Below, one piece after another: positions 24,483-31,386 of a stretch of 59,287 nt of DNA. Position numbers and translations under genes: made by a program. Source of the stretch: an uncultured Pelagibacteraceae bacterium (lineage in GTDB: Bacteria > Pseudomonadota > Alphaproteobacteria > Pelagibacterales > Pelagibacteraceae); contig CACJMW010000005.1 of assembly GCA_902594655.1 (NCBI GenBank), forward strand, positions 1 to 59,287. Reading direction: 5' to 3'. Within the stretch, counting starts at the first letter, position 1, and every line of letters starts with the position of its first letter. The notes under the pieces are model-generated. The model was not told where the DNA came from. It saw only the letters and a program-made list of their open reading frames with translations, and ran no database searches.

Positions 24483-25529
24483 TTATAAAGTTTTTGCAGC
24501 ATCAGTATTATGTTTTTTCAAAGTAGGATCAGTTCCATGAGCATAATGTTTGGACATATCTGGATAATATTTATAAGCAATAGGTTTTCTACCTAATGCT
24601 ACAGCCATCTCTCTAACATGATGAGGTTCTGCTCCACAACATATTCCAATAAAGTTAACTTTCATATTTAAACATTGTTTTGCAAACTCTGCCATTTCAA
24701 ATCTGTTGCAATATAAATTATCCAAAGCGACTGGGAATGCATTACCGCCAGGGATACAATCACATCCTTCATCAACTTGATTTAAAAATCCAGGACGTTG
24801 TTCGGTTGTTCTGTACGGAACAGGTAACGCTGCTACATGACAAGAAACAGCTTTTCTTATTTCTGGTAAAAGTTTCATTGTCATCTCTGGACCTCTAAAA
24901 CAATTTGTTCCAACCACATCAGCTCCATGATCTTCTAATATTTTACAACCATCTGCAGGGCTAATACCATCTCTGAGGCCACCAGCACTTCTAAACGCGT
25001 AGTTACAGACTGCAATTAACCCAGCATCTTTAATTGCTTTGAGTGCAATTTTCATTTCTTCAACCCAAGTAATTGTTTCTGCTATTACAAAATCTACTCC
25101 AGCATCTTTTGCCCATCCAACTTGCTCTTCAAACATTTTTTGACATTCAATATTACTTTTTTTATCATTTGGGTCATAAACATTTGTATTTGCAACATTG
25201 CCAGCTACCAATAAATTTAAATCTTTAAATTCGTCTCTAGCGTCTTTTGCAATTTTCAAAGCATTTTGTTGAAGTGACTCGAGAAGTTTTTCTTTACCAA
25301 TTATTCTTAATTTTTCTCTATGTCCATAATAAGTGAATGCTTGTACAACGTCACTTCCAGCTCTAATAAATTCTCTATGTAATTGAGTGACCACTTCTGG
25401 ATGTTCCAAAACAACTTCTGGAACAAATGCTCCAGCTTGTAAATACCCTCTTCTCTCCATTGCAAATAAATATCCTTCAGCACAAAGAACAGGTCCTTCA
25501 TTTAATCTTGTTATTAAATCTTTAGTCAT
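24483..25529 (-). CDS. bhmT: Betaine-homocysteine S-methyltransferase
   Basis: 348 aa single Pfam S-methyl_trans domain. Zinc ligands are Cys210 (VVGTNCFRG), Cys297 and Cys298 (GICCGAEPHH), equivalent to Cys217/299/300 of the human enzyme. It transfers a methyl group from glycine betaine to homocysteine, making methionine and dimethylglycine. A strong AAGGAGG ribosome site (25534-25540) precedes the ATG, and a SAM-V-like leader precedes that, matching the reported control of bhmT in SAR11. It is the first gene of the 13-gene minus-strand run. Confidence 0.92.
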   Translation of the reverse strand: MTKDLITRLNEGPVLCAEGYLFAMERRGYLQAGAFVPEVVLEHPEVVTQLHREFIRAGSDVVQAFTYYGHREKLRIIGKEKLLESLQQNALKIAKDARDEFKDLNLLVAGNVANTNVYDPNDKKSNIECQKMFEEQVGWAKDAGVDFVIAETITWVEEMKIALKAIKDAGLIAVCNYAFRSAGGLRDGISPADGCKILEDHGADVVGTNCFRGPEMTMKLLPEIRKAVSCHVAALPVPYRTTEQRPGFLNQVDEGCDCIPGGNAFPVALDNLYCNRFEMAEFAKQCLNMKVNFIGICCGAEPHHVREMAVALGRKPIAYKYYPDMSKHYAHGTDPTLKKHNTDAAKTL

Positions 25530-25533
25530 AAAT

Positions 25534-25612
25534 CCTCCTTTAAATTTTTTGATTTTAAAAAAAAAAGATTATCGACTCTGGAAATAATTTGAGTGCAATC
25601 TGTAGTGATGCC
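25534..25612 (-). promoter_or_regulatory. SAM-V-like riboswitch in the bhmT leader
   Basis: On the minus strand the leader reads GGCATCACTACA (from 25612), GATTGCACTC (25600-25591), then GAGTCGATAATC (25578-25567), ten T (25566-25557), and AAAGGAGG just before the ATG. The elements ATTGCACTC and CGATAA, followed by a purine run covering the ribosome site, are those I recall from SAM-V riboswitches, which are described in front of bhmT in Pelagibacter. ACTC/GAGT and AGATT/AATCT can pair, leaving a T tract. The pairing scheme could not be verified by covariance here. Confidence 0.55.
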
Positions 25613-25672
25613 TGTTTAAATATAAATCTTTAAAAGCAAAATATCCAAGAACACAGAATTTTTTTATAAAAC

Positions 25673-25766
25673 TGTAATCTCCTTTAGACATCAATTTTAA
25701 GATTACATCTGAAAACTAGGATTGGCAAAACAATTTGTCTACAACTAAAAGTTGTAACAAGTTTGC
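25673..25766. promoter_or_regulatory. Two nested inverted repeats in the bhmT / binding-protein divergent region
   Basis: Repeat 1 is TGTAATCT (25673-25680) with AGATTACA (25700-25707). Repeat 2 is an imperfect hairpin of about 17 pairs: GCAAA (25725-25729), TTTGT, TACAACT, loop AAA (25747-25749), AGTTGTA, ACAAG, TTTGC (25762-25766), with a C bulge and a 4-base bulge. Repeat 2 touches the predicted -35 of the binding-protein gene at 25825. It may be an operator or, if transcription starts upstream, a structured leader. The remaining parts of the 295-bp region (25613-25672, 25792-25824) show nothing I can name beyond a GGGAGA ribosome site. Confidence 0.45.
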
Positions 25767-25791
25767 ATTTTTCTCCTAGATATGTTCTCAT
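25763..25791 (+). promoter_or_regulatory. Possible sigma-70 promoter of the second binding-protein gene
   Basis: TTGCAT (25763-25768), 17 bases and TCTCAT (25786-25791) resemble the promoter at 3133-3161 in both spacing and the TCT-AT form of the -10 box. The match to consensus is only moderate. Confidence 0.3.
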
Positions 25792-25824
25792 AACTTTCAT
25801 TAATTAATAAATTAAAGGGAGAAT

Positions 25825-26844
25825 ATGAAAATAAAAAACATTATTATTTCTGCTTTAGTTGTGCTTGGTTTCACGTCATTTACTGGAATTGCAAACGCTA
25901 AATGTGGAAAGCTAGTTATTGCTGAACAAAACTGGGCGTCGGCTGAATTAATGGCTAACGTAGATAAAATTATCTTAGAAGAAGGCTACGGCTGTGACGT
26001 GGAACTTGTTCCAGGAGCTACAATGCCAACTTTTACTTCTATGAATGACAAAGGATCACCTGACATGAACCCAGAACAATGGGCTAATGCAGTTTATACA
26101 CCATTAAAAAAAGCAGTAAGTGAAAAAAGATTAATTATTGCTAATGGTGCTCCTATTACAGGTCTTGGTGAAGGTTGGTGGTTAAATCCAGCAGCTTTAA
26201 AAAAACATCCAAAACTTAAAGGAATGACTGCAGTTCAAATTCTTGAACACCCTGAGTTATTTCCAGATAAAGAAGATCCATCAAAAGGAGCTTTCATGGG
26301 ATGTCCAGCTGGATGGGGATGTCAATTAGCTAACGCAAATCTTTTTAGAGCATTTGAGATGGAAAAAAAAGGTTGGAAATTAATTGATCCAGGTTCAGCT
26401 GCAGGTTTAGATGGATCTATTGCAAAAGCATCTGATTCGGGTGAACCTTGGTTTGGATATTACTGGAACCCTACATCTATGGTTGGAAAATATAATTTAC
26501 AACCAGTTGATTTTGGTGTGCCATTTGCAGGAAGAGACAACTGGGATAATTGTATAACACTTGCAGAGCAAGATTGTGCAAATCCAAAAGCAACAGCTTG
26601 GACTAAATCAGAAGTTAATTCTATTGTAACAGCTAATTTTGCAAAAACTGGTGGTAAAGAGGCTTTAAGTTATGTTGAAAAAAGAGTTTTTCCAGGTGAA
26701 GTAATGAATGGAATGCTTGTATACATGGCTGATAACCAGGCAAAAGGATCTGATGCTGCAGTTGAATTTTTGATTAAACATGAAGATGTTTGGACTAAAT
26801 GGGTATCTTCATCAGCTGCAAAAAAAATCAAAAAAAGTTTATAA
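25825..26844 (+). CDS. Periplasmic substrate-binding protein, OpuAC family (second system)
   Basis: 339 aa with signal peptide MKIKNIIISALVVLGF...IANA-KC and an AAAGGGAGA ribosome site. It shares with the 3198 product the opening (CGKLVIAEQNWASAELMAN) and overall fold, so the two are paralogs, but has a longer aromatic-rich part (GEGWWLNPAAL, GYYWNPTSM) and several Cys suggesting disulfides. Ligand is likely another quaternary ammonium or sulfonium compound. The downstream genes for permease, MetF-like and DmdA-like proteins imply that the ligand is demethylated with folate. No ATPase gene is present in this operon. Confidence 0.87.
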   Translation: MKIKNIIISALVVLGFTSFTGIANAKCGKLVIAEQNWASAELMANVDKIILEEGYGCDVELVPGATMPTFTSMNDKGSPDMNPEQWANAVYTPLKKAVSEKRLIIANGAPITGLGEGWWLNPAALKKHPKLKGMTAVQILEHPELFPDKEDPSKGAFMGCPAGWGCQLANANLFRAFEMEKKGWKLIDPGSAAGLDGSIAKASDSGEPWFGYYWNPTSMVGKYNLQPVDFGVPFAGRDNWDNCITLAEQDCANPKATAWTKSEVNSIVTANFAKTGGKEALSYVEKRVFPGEVMNGMLVYMADNQAKGSDAAVEFLIKHEDVWTKWVSSSAAKKIKKSL

Positions 26845-26856
26845 AAACTTAAATAT

Positions 26857-26884
26857 AACGAGCCTATTTTAAAATAGGCTCGTT
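26857..26884. terminator. 28-bp perfect palindrome between binding-protein and permease genes
   Basis: AACGAGCCTATTTT is followed directly by its complement AAAATAGGCTCGTT. It forms a strong hairpin in the same place as the stem-loop at 4238 in the first transporter operon. There is no T tract after it on the plus strand, so it may protect the 3' end of the upstream message or act as a weak terminator. Confidence 0.65.
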
Positions 26885-26900
26885 GGTAAAAAAAATAATT

Positions 26901-27785
26901 ATGGAATTTTTCACTGAATTTCCTGAACTCGGTAGACGTTCACAAATGGAGCTAAGAAAAGGTATAGACTTAGCTTTTAGAAATTTTTCTAGAGAATATG
27001 GAGATGGAATTGAAGCTTTTTTTGATCCATTATTATTTTTTTTAGTTTCACTAGAAAAATTACTTTTAGCAACGCCATGGGTTATAATTATAGGAATAAT
27101 TTGTAGTTTAGCTTGGTTGGGCTCTAGAAGTTGGAAGCTTGTTGTAGGAAGTGCAATCGCATTTTTATTAATTGGCTATTTTGGAATGTGGGAGGATTGT
27201 ATGGCAACAGTTGCTATTATTACTGTTTGTACAATTCTTTGTATTGTCGTTGGAATACCTATTGGAATTGTTATGTCTAGATCGGCAAGAGCAGAAAGAA
27301 CTATACTGCCTGTTTTAGATATGATGCAAACAATTCCAAGTTTCGTGTATTTAATTCCTATACTAATGTTGTTAGGAATAGGAAAAGTGCCAGGCTTAAT
27401 TGCTGTTTGCGTCTATGCCGTGCCTCCAATAATAAGATTGACTAATCTAGGTATAAGAGAGGTAGATAAAGAGACCTTAGAGGCTAGTGAGGCATTTGGC
27501 GCCACCACAGTACAAAAACTAAAGTCGGTTCAAATACCTCTAGCTTTACCAACTGTCTTTGCGGGAGTTAACCAAACAATTATGATGGCGCTTGCTATGG
27601 TGGTCATTGCATCTATGATTGGAGTAAAAGGGCTTGGAGTGCCAATTTTAAGAGCAGTTTCTAACCAATATTTAGCTTTGGGTTTATTTAATGGGCTGGC
27701 AATTGTTGCTCTCGCAATTGTATTTGATAGGGTCACCCAAGAGTATGGGCGAAGGATTCAAAAACACAGGGGTCAAAGAAAGTAA
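26901..27785 (+). CDS. OpuA/ProU-type ABC transporter permease (second system)
   Basis: 294 aa. ATG 26901 is preferred to an upstream TTG (26883), which lies inside the palindrome. Several membrane helices and the BPD_transp_1 core TIPSFVYLIPILMLLGIG, the EASEAFGATTVQKLKSVQIP coupling loop and ASMIGVKGLG are clear; it is a shorter paralog of the 4279 product. It pairs with the binding protein at 25825. No ATP-binding gene follows, so it must borrow an ATPase, perhaps the one at 5310, or one outside the window. Confidence 0.86.
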   Translation: MEFFTEFPELGRRSQMELRKGIDLAFRNFSREYGDGIEAFFDPLLFFLVSLEKLLLATPWVIIIGIICSLAWLGSRSWKLVVGSAIAFLLIGYFGMWEDCMATVAIITVCTILCIVVGIPIGIVMSRSARAERTILPVLDMMQTIPSFVYLIPILMLLGIGKVPGLIAVCVYAVPPIIRLTNLGIREVDKETLEASEAFGATTVQKLKSVQIPLALPTVFAGVNQTIMMALAMVVIASMIGVKGLGVPILRAVSNQYLALGLFNGLAIVALAIVFDRVTQEYGRRIQKHRGQRK

Positions 27786-27826
27786 AATTTTCTAGACAGT
27801 TATTCTAAAATAAATAAAGTTCTCAA

Positions 27827-28555
27827 ATGAATTTTTCAATTGAGATTAGTCCATCCACTGACCTTGAGACATTGCCAGCTTTAAAAGATGTTTATATCAC
27901 TCTTTTACCTGGTGGTGACTTTAAAGAAACGGCAGATCAGGCTGGAAAATTGGTTAAAAAGGGATTTAACCCAATTCCTCACATTCCTGCTAGATCAATT
28001 GAAGGTGAAACACAACTTAAAGAATATGTTTCTAGATGCAAAGATGGAGGGACCAAACAAGTCTTAATAATTGGTGGAAGTAGAGAGCCAATCGGAGATT
28101 TTGATAGTTCTATCCAACTTCTAGAAACTGGTTATTTTGAGGATATGAAGATTGGAATCGCTGGACACCCGGAAGGGAGTCCTGATATATCTGACTCAAA
28201 ATTAGAAAAAGCTATGAATGATAAAAAGCCTTATGCTGACTATATAGTTACTCAATGGTTACTAGATCATCAGACAATCATAGATTTTATATCTAAACAA
28301 TCAGTACCAGTTCATGTTGGAATTACTGGACCTTTAAAAATTACAAGCTTGATAAAGTTTGCAAATATTGTTGGGGCAAAAAATTCCTTAAACTTTCTAA
28401 AATCTAATTTTAGTAAGGCGTTAGATTTAATGAAACCTAAAGACCCTAATGATTTAATTGGGAAGGTTAAATCGCATACTGATAACTTCCACATTTATAC
28501 ATTCGGCGGCTTGAAGGAAACTAACAAGTGGTTGATGGAGAATAAATATGTCTAA
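27827..28555 (+). CDS. Short MetF-like methylenetetrahydrofolate reductase
   Basis: 242 aa, about 50 aa shorter than E. coli MetF. The segments PHIPARSI, VLIIGGSREP, KIGIAGHPEGSPD, IVTQWLLDH and PVHVGITGP follow the MTHFR barrel strand by strand; the FAD-binding GGSR..P and GHPEGH-like motifs are recognisable. Encoded immediately before, and overlapping by 8 bp, a DmdA-like demethylase, it would plausibly oxidise the 5-methyl-THF made by that enzyme to methylene-THF. Folate use is from family knowledge; the direction of reaction is inference. Confidence 0.8.
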   Translation: MNFSIEISPSTDLETLPALKDVYITLLPGGDFKETADQAGKLVKKGFNPIPHIPARSIEGETQLKEYVSRCKDGGTKQVLIIGGSREPIGDFDSSIQLLETGYFEDMKIGIAGHPEGSPDISDSKLEKAMNDKKPYADYIVTQWLLDHQTIIDFISKQSVPVHVGITGPLKITSLIKFANIVGAKNSLNFLKSNFSKALDLMKPKDPNDLIGKVKSHTDNFHIYTFGGLKETNKWLMENKYV

Positions 28556-29906
28556 AGAGTTTGATTATAGTAAAATGAGACATGTAACGTCAGTGGATCA
28601 AACTGACAGAAAGGTTCCGTATAATTTAAGACAAAGCGGACCTACAAAAGTAGAAATGCTAATTTCAACAAGGGTAAGAAAATCACCTTATTGGCATTTA
28701 TCAATGAAGGAAGGTTGCTGGAGGGCAACTGTGTACAATCGTATATATCACCCAAGAGGATATGTAAAACCTGAAGATGGTGGCGCAATGGTAGAGTATG
28801 ATGCAATTGTAAATCACGTAACGATGTGGAACGTTGCTGTAGAAAGACAAATTCAAGTCAAAGGTCCTGATGCAGAAAAATTCGTTGATTATGTAATTAC
28901 AAGAGATGCAACAAAAATATCACCTATGAGAGCAAGATATGTAATTTTGTGTAATCAATACGGAGGAGTATTAAACGATCCTATACTTTTAAGAATTTCT
29001 GAAGATGAATTTTGGTTTTCTTTATCAGATAGTGATATTGGAATGTATCTACAAGGTGTTAACGCTGACGGAAGGTTTAATTGTGAAATACATGAGATAG
29101 ATGTATCACCAGTTCAAATCCAAGGTCCAAAATCTAAAGCATTAATGAAAGATCTTTGTGGTGATCAAGTGGATTTTGATAATATACCGTTTTATGGATT
29201 AGCATCAGCTAAAATAGGTGGGAGGAGTTGTATAATTTCTCAATCTGGTTTTTCTGGAGAAGCGGGGTATGAAATATATTTAAGAGAGTCAACTTTATAT
29301 GCTGAGGACATGTGGAATTCAGTGCTTGATGCAGGAAAAAAACATAATCTTATGGTTATTGCTCCTGCTCACCATAGAAGAATTCAAGCTGGAATTTTAT
29401 CATGGGGTCAGGATATGGATCATCAACATAATCCTTATCAATGTAATCTTGGATATCAAGTTTCACTATCAGGAAAAGGAGAGTGGAATAAAAAGGGAGA
29501 TTATGTTGGTAAAAAAGTTTTAGAAGCTATGGGTGCTGAAATTAAAGCTGGGAAAAAACCATATAAACTCCAATTGGTTGGTATGGAGTTAGGGGGTAAA
29601 CCTATTGAAGATTATGCACCTGATTTTTGGCTGATCTCAAATGGTGACGGTGGCGAACCAGTGGGTTTTGTTACCTCGCCTTGGTGGCACCCTGAGAAGA
29701 AAAAAAACATTGCAATGGGTTATGTGCCTTTTGATGGTACTTTGAATGCAAATGGTTTTCCAAAAGGTAAGACTGGAACTAAATATAAAATTCATTTGCC
29801 TGAAAAATACTCAGAAACTCCTGGACAACCAGTAGATGCAGTCATAGTTGATATTCCTTTCAAAGAATCTTTCAACGCAAATACAAGAGAAGTTGTAAAA
29901 GGATAG
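28548..29906 (+). CDS. DmdA-like THF-dependent demethylase (GcvT family), long form
   Basis: 452 aa GcvT-fold protein. Motifs shared with the SAR11 DMSP demethylase DmdA include LISTRVRKSPYW (about 34-45), VERQIQVKG, FWFSLSDSDI, VSPVQIQGPKS and the C-terminal-domain opening GILSWGQDMDHQHNPYQC. It is some 80 aa longer than DmdA, with extra sequence at the N-terminus (about 30 aa) and between the C-terminal blocks. GcvT relatives move a methyl or methylene group to tetrahydrofolate. Context (binding protein, permease, MetF-like) suggests demethylation of an imported onium compound other than, or in addition to, DMSP. Its substrate is not known. Confidence 0.82.
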   Translation: MSKEFDYSKMRHVTSVDQTDRKVPYNLRQSGPTKVEMLISTRVRKSPYWHLSMKEGCWRATVYNRIYHPRGYVKPEDGGAMVEYDAIVNHVTMWNVAVERQIQVKGPDAEKFVDYVITRDATKISPMRARYVILCNQYGGVLNDPILLRISEDEFWFSLSDSDIGMYLQGVNADGRFNCEIHEIDVSPVQIQGPKSKALMKDLCGDQVDFDNIPFYGLASAKIGGRSCIISQSGFSGEAGYEIYLRESTLYAEDMWNSVLDAGKKHNLMVIAPAHHRRIQAGILSWGQDMDHQHNPYQCNLGYQVSLSGKGEWNKKGDYVGKKVLEAMGAEIKAGKKPYKLQLVGMELGGKPIEDYAPDFWLISNGDGGEPVGFVTSPWWHPEKKKNIAMGYVPFDGTLNANGFPKGKTGTKYKIHLPEKYSETPGQPVDAVIVDIPFKESFNANTREVVKG

Positions 29907-29913
29907 TATTTTA

Positions 29914-29940
29914 TTTAGGGGAAGTTTAACTTCCCCTAAA
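29914..29940 (+). terminator. Stem-loop after the DmdA-like gene
   Basis: TTTAGGGGAAG (29914-29924), loop TTTAA and CTTCCCCTAAA (29930-29940) form an 11-bp stem 8 bp after the stop codon, closing the transporter/demethylase operon. The following T tract is weak. Confidence 0.75.
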
Positions 29941-29992
29941 TCAATTTATCATTCGACATTCCTTATATAATTCTGTATTAAATATTTAAGTA

Positions 29993-30094
29993 ATGGGTGT
30001 CACTTTAATCGTTATATGTGTGATTATCACAATCGCTTTAATAATATTTCCATTAGTTGTGTCTTACATTGCTCAAGATAAAGATAAGAAATAA
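29993..30094 (+). CDS. 33-aa single-span membrane peptide
   Basis: ATG at 29993 opens a 33-codon frame whose first 27 residues are almost entirely hydrophobic (GVTLIVICVIITIALIIFP and on), followed by a charged tail QDKDKK. Its TAA overlaps the ATG of the next membrane-protein gene by one base (TAATG), as in many genuine pairs here. It is too short for common gene-calling cutoffs. No homolog is recognised; a small subunit or regulator of the Yip1-like protein is possible. Confidence 0.5.
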   Translation: MGVTLIVICVIITIALIIFPLVVSYIAQDKDKK

Positions 30095-30639
30095 TGTTTG
30101 GTCAATTCTTACATATAGTTGTTAGCTGTTTAAAGTTAGACAGGAATATATTTAAGGATCCAAAATATTTTGGTGAAGCGGCAGTTTATTTTGCTGGTCT
30201 AATTATGATCTTAGACGGTGTGGCTGGTGCTGTCGCTGCGAATACTTTTGTAAAAACATCGATAGGAGTATCTGGAATAACCGCACTAGTAACGTGGTTT
30301 ATTTGGGCAATATTTATATATGTTATTGGAGTTAAATTATTTCCTGATGGAAACGCAAAAATACCTTTTAAAAAAGTTCTTATTGGTGTTGGTTATGCAC
30401 ATTCGCCAGGTTTAATTAGATTTTTTGCTGTCACTCCTGAGCTTGTTATACCTATAATATTCTTAACTCAGTTCTGGATATTCGCTACACTAATCATCTC
30501 TACAAAGCATATTTTAAATTTAAAATCAAATCTTAAAGCTTTTGGGATAATATTTTTATCTTTTTTGATAATTGCTTTTTTATCTATTTCATTCGTAATG
30601 AGCAGAATGAGTGCTCTTCCAATATCTAATATAAGTTAA
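30094..30639 (+). CDS. Yip1-like integral membrane protein
   Basis: 181 aa with about five predicted membrane helices. FGEAAVYFAGLIMILDGVAG, ALVTWFIWAIFIYVIG and KKVLIGVGYAHSPGLI match the general appearance of Yip1/DUF1282-type proteins. Function of bacterial members is unknown. It is coupled to the 33-aa peptide upstream and ends against the convergent zinc-ribbon gene with a 4-bp overlap. Confidence 0.65.
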   Translation: MFGQFLHIVVSCLKLDRNIFKDPKYFGEAAVYFAGLIMILDGVAGAVAANTFVKTSIGVSGITALVTWFIWAIFIYVIGVKLFPDGNAKIPFKKVLIGVGYAHSPGLIRFFAVTPELVIPIIFLTQFWIFATLIISTKHILNLKSNLKAFGIIFLSFLIIAFLSISFVMSRMSALPISNIS

Positions 30640-30782
30640 ATTGGAAAAATAGTCTTTGAGGTTCTGCATGAATTACATAGTTTAAATCCTGTAAGAATTA
30701 AATTTTGGGAAACACTTTCGTGTTCCTTTTTACATTCCTCACAAATGTTATCTATGCTTTCATTGTTATCTTCGTCAGTCAT
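30636..30782 (-). CDS. 48-aa zinc-ribbon-like protein
   Basis: An ATG at 30782 gives a 48-residue frame with two CxxC knuckles, NICEECKKEH (Cys14, Cys17) and KLCNSCRT (Cys36, Cys39), spaced as in a zinc ribbon. It overlaps the end of the DUF3726-like gene by 8 bp, so it is the third gene of that operon, and its stop overlaps the convergent Yip1-like gene. Too small for usual ORF lists; coding status rests on the cysteine pattern and the operon packing. Confidence 0.6.
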   Translation of the reverse strand: MTDEDNNESIDNICEECKKEHESVSQNLILTGFKLCNSCRTSKTIFPI

Positions 30783-31386
30783 TATCCGTTAATCCAGCTC
30801 CTGCTGATTTTTCTTTTAATTCATCACTTTCTTCCACAAAAGTTTCATTTGCAAATTTAGTCATTTCTTTCCATTCAACTTCGTTAAATGAATTGTTATT
30901 ATCTAAAAAATTAATAAATACTGAATTAGCATTTTCCCAAATTTCATTTTTTGAATAGTTTCCAAAAATGCTTTGATTAAAATTTAAGATAAATTCTTTT
31001 TCATCAATCTTTACTAATATTTTTTTTCCTAAAATTTCTGAGGCTCTACTTGCAAAGGGTAAAAATAAAATTGGATAAGCAATTTTATTAAATTCTAATG
31101 ATTTTAGTTTCTCTAATGATTTAATTTGATCTAAAAAACCTATACCTGAACTGATTGGGCAATGATATTTATTTTCTGATATATTTGATTTGGAAATAAG
31201 TTTGATTTGTTGGAATTTATTTTGATCATATATTTTTAGATATTGATTAAGATTTTTAAGACCTGGCAAACCAAATAATTCTAAGTATTTAACACTTTTG
31301 CCTATTTCTTCACAAACACCCCAGCTAAAACCCTTTGCTCTTGAAGCACGTTTAGAAATAGTATCAATTTCACTTAAAGATCTCAT
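30775..31386 (-). CDS. DUF3726-like protein of unknown function
   Basis: 203 aa. The N-terminus (MRSLSEIDTISKRASRAKGF, then SWGVCEEIGKSVKYLE) has the look of DUF3726 proteins of marine alphaproteobacteria, as far as I recall; no enzyme motif is visible. A further short motif is YHCPISSGIGFLD near 94-106. It starts immediately after the stop of the 552-aa gene and overlaps the zinc-ribbon gene, so the three products probably work together. Family assignment is from memory and moderate. Confidence 0.6.
   Translation of the reverse strand: MRSLSEIDTISKRASRAKGFSWGVCEEIGKSVKYLELFGLPGLKNLNQYLKIYDQNKFQQIKLISKSNISENKYHCPISSGIGFLDQIKSLEKLKSLEFNKIAYPILFLPFASRASEILGKKILVKIDEKEFILNFNQSIFGNYSKNEIWENANSVFINFLDNNNSFNEVEWKEMTKFANETFVEESDELKEKSAGAGLTDND

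Noticed and set aside
22068-25529. Glycine riboswitch near the dimethylglycine dehydrogenase/BHMT genes
   Set aside because: No tandem glycine-aptamer pattern seen; the leader resembles SAM-V instead.
26883-26900. TTG start for the second permease
   Set aside because: Inside the 28-bp palindrome; ATG 26901 gives a normal N-terminus.
28548-29906. Calling the GcvT protein DmdA outright
   Set aside because: Shared motifs are strong, but the extra 80 aa, the MetF partner and altered neighbours argue for a distinct subfamily until tested.
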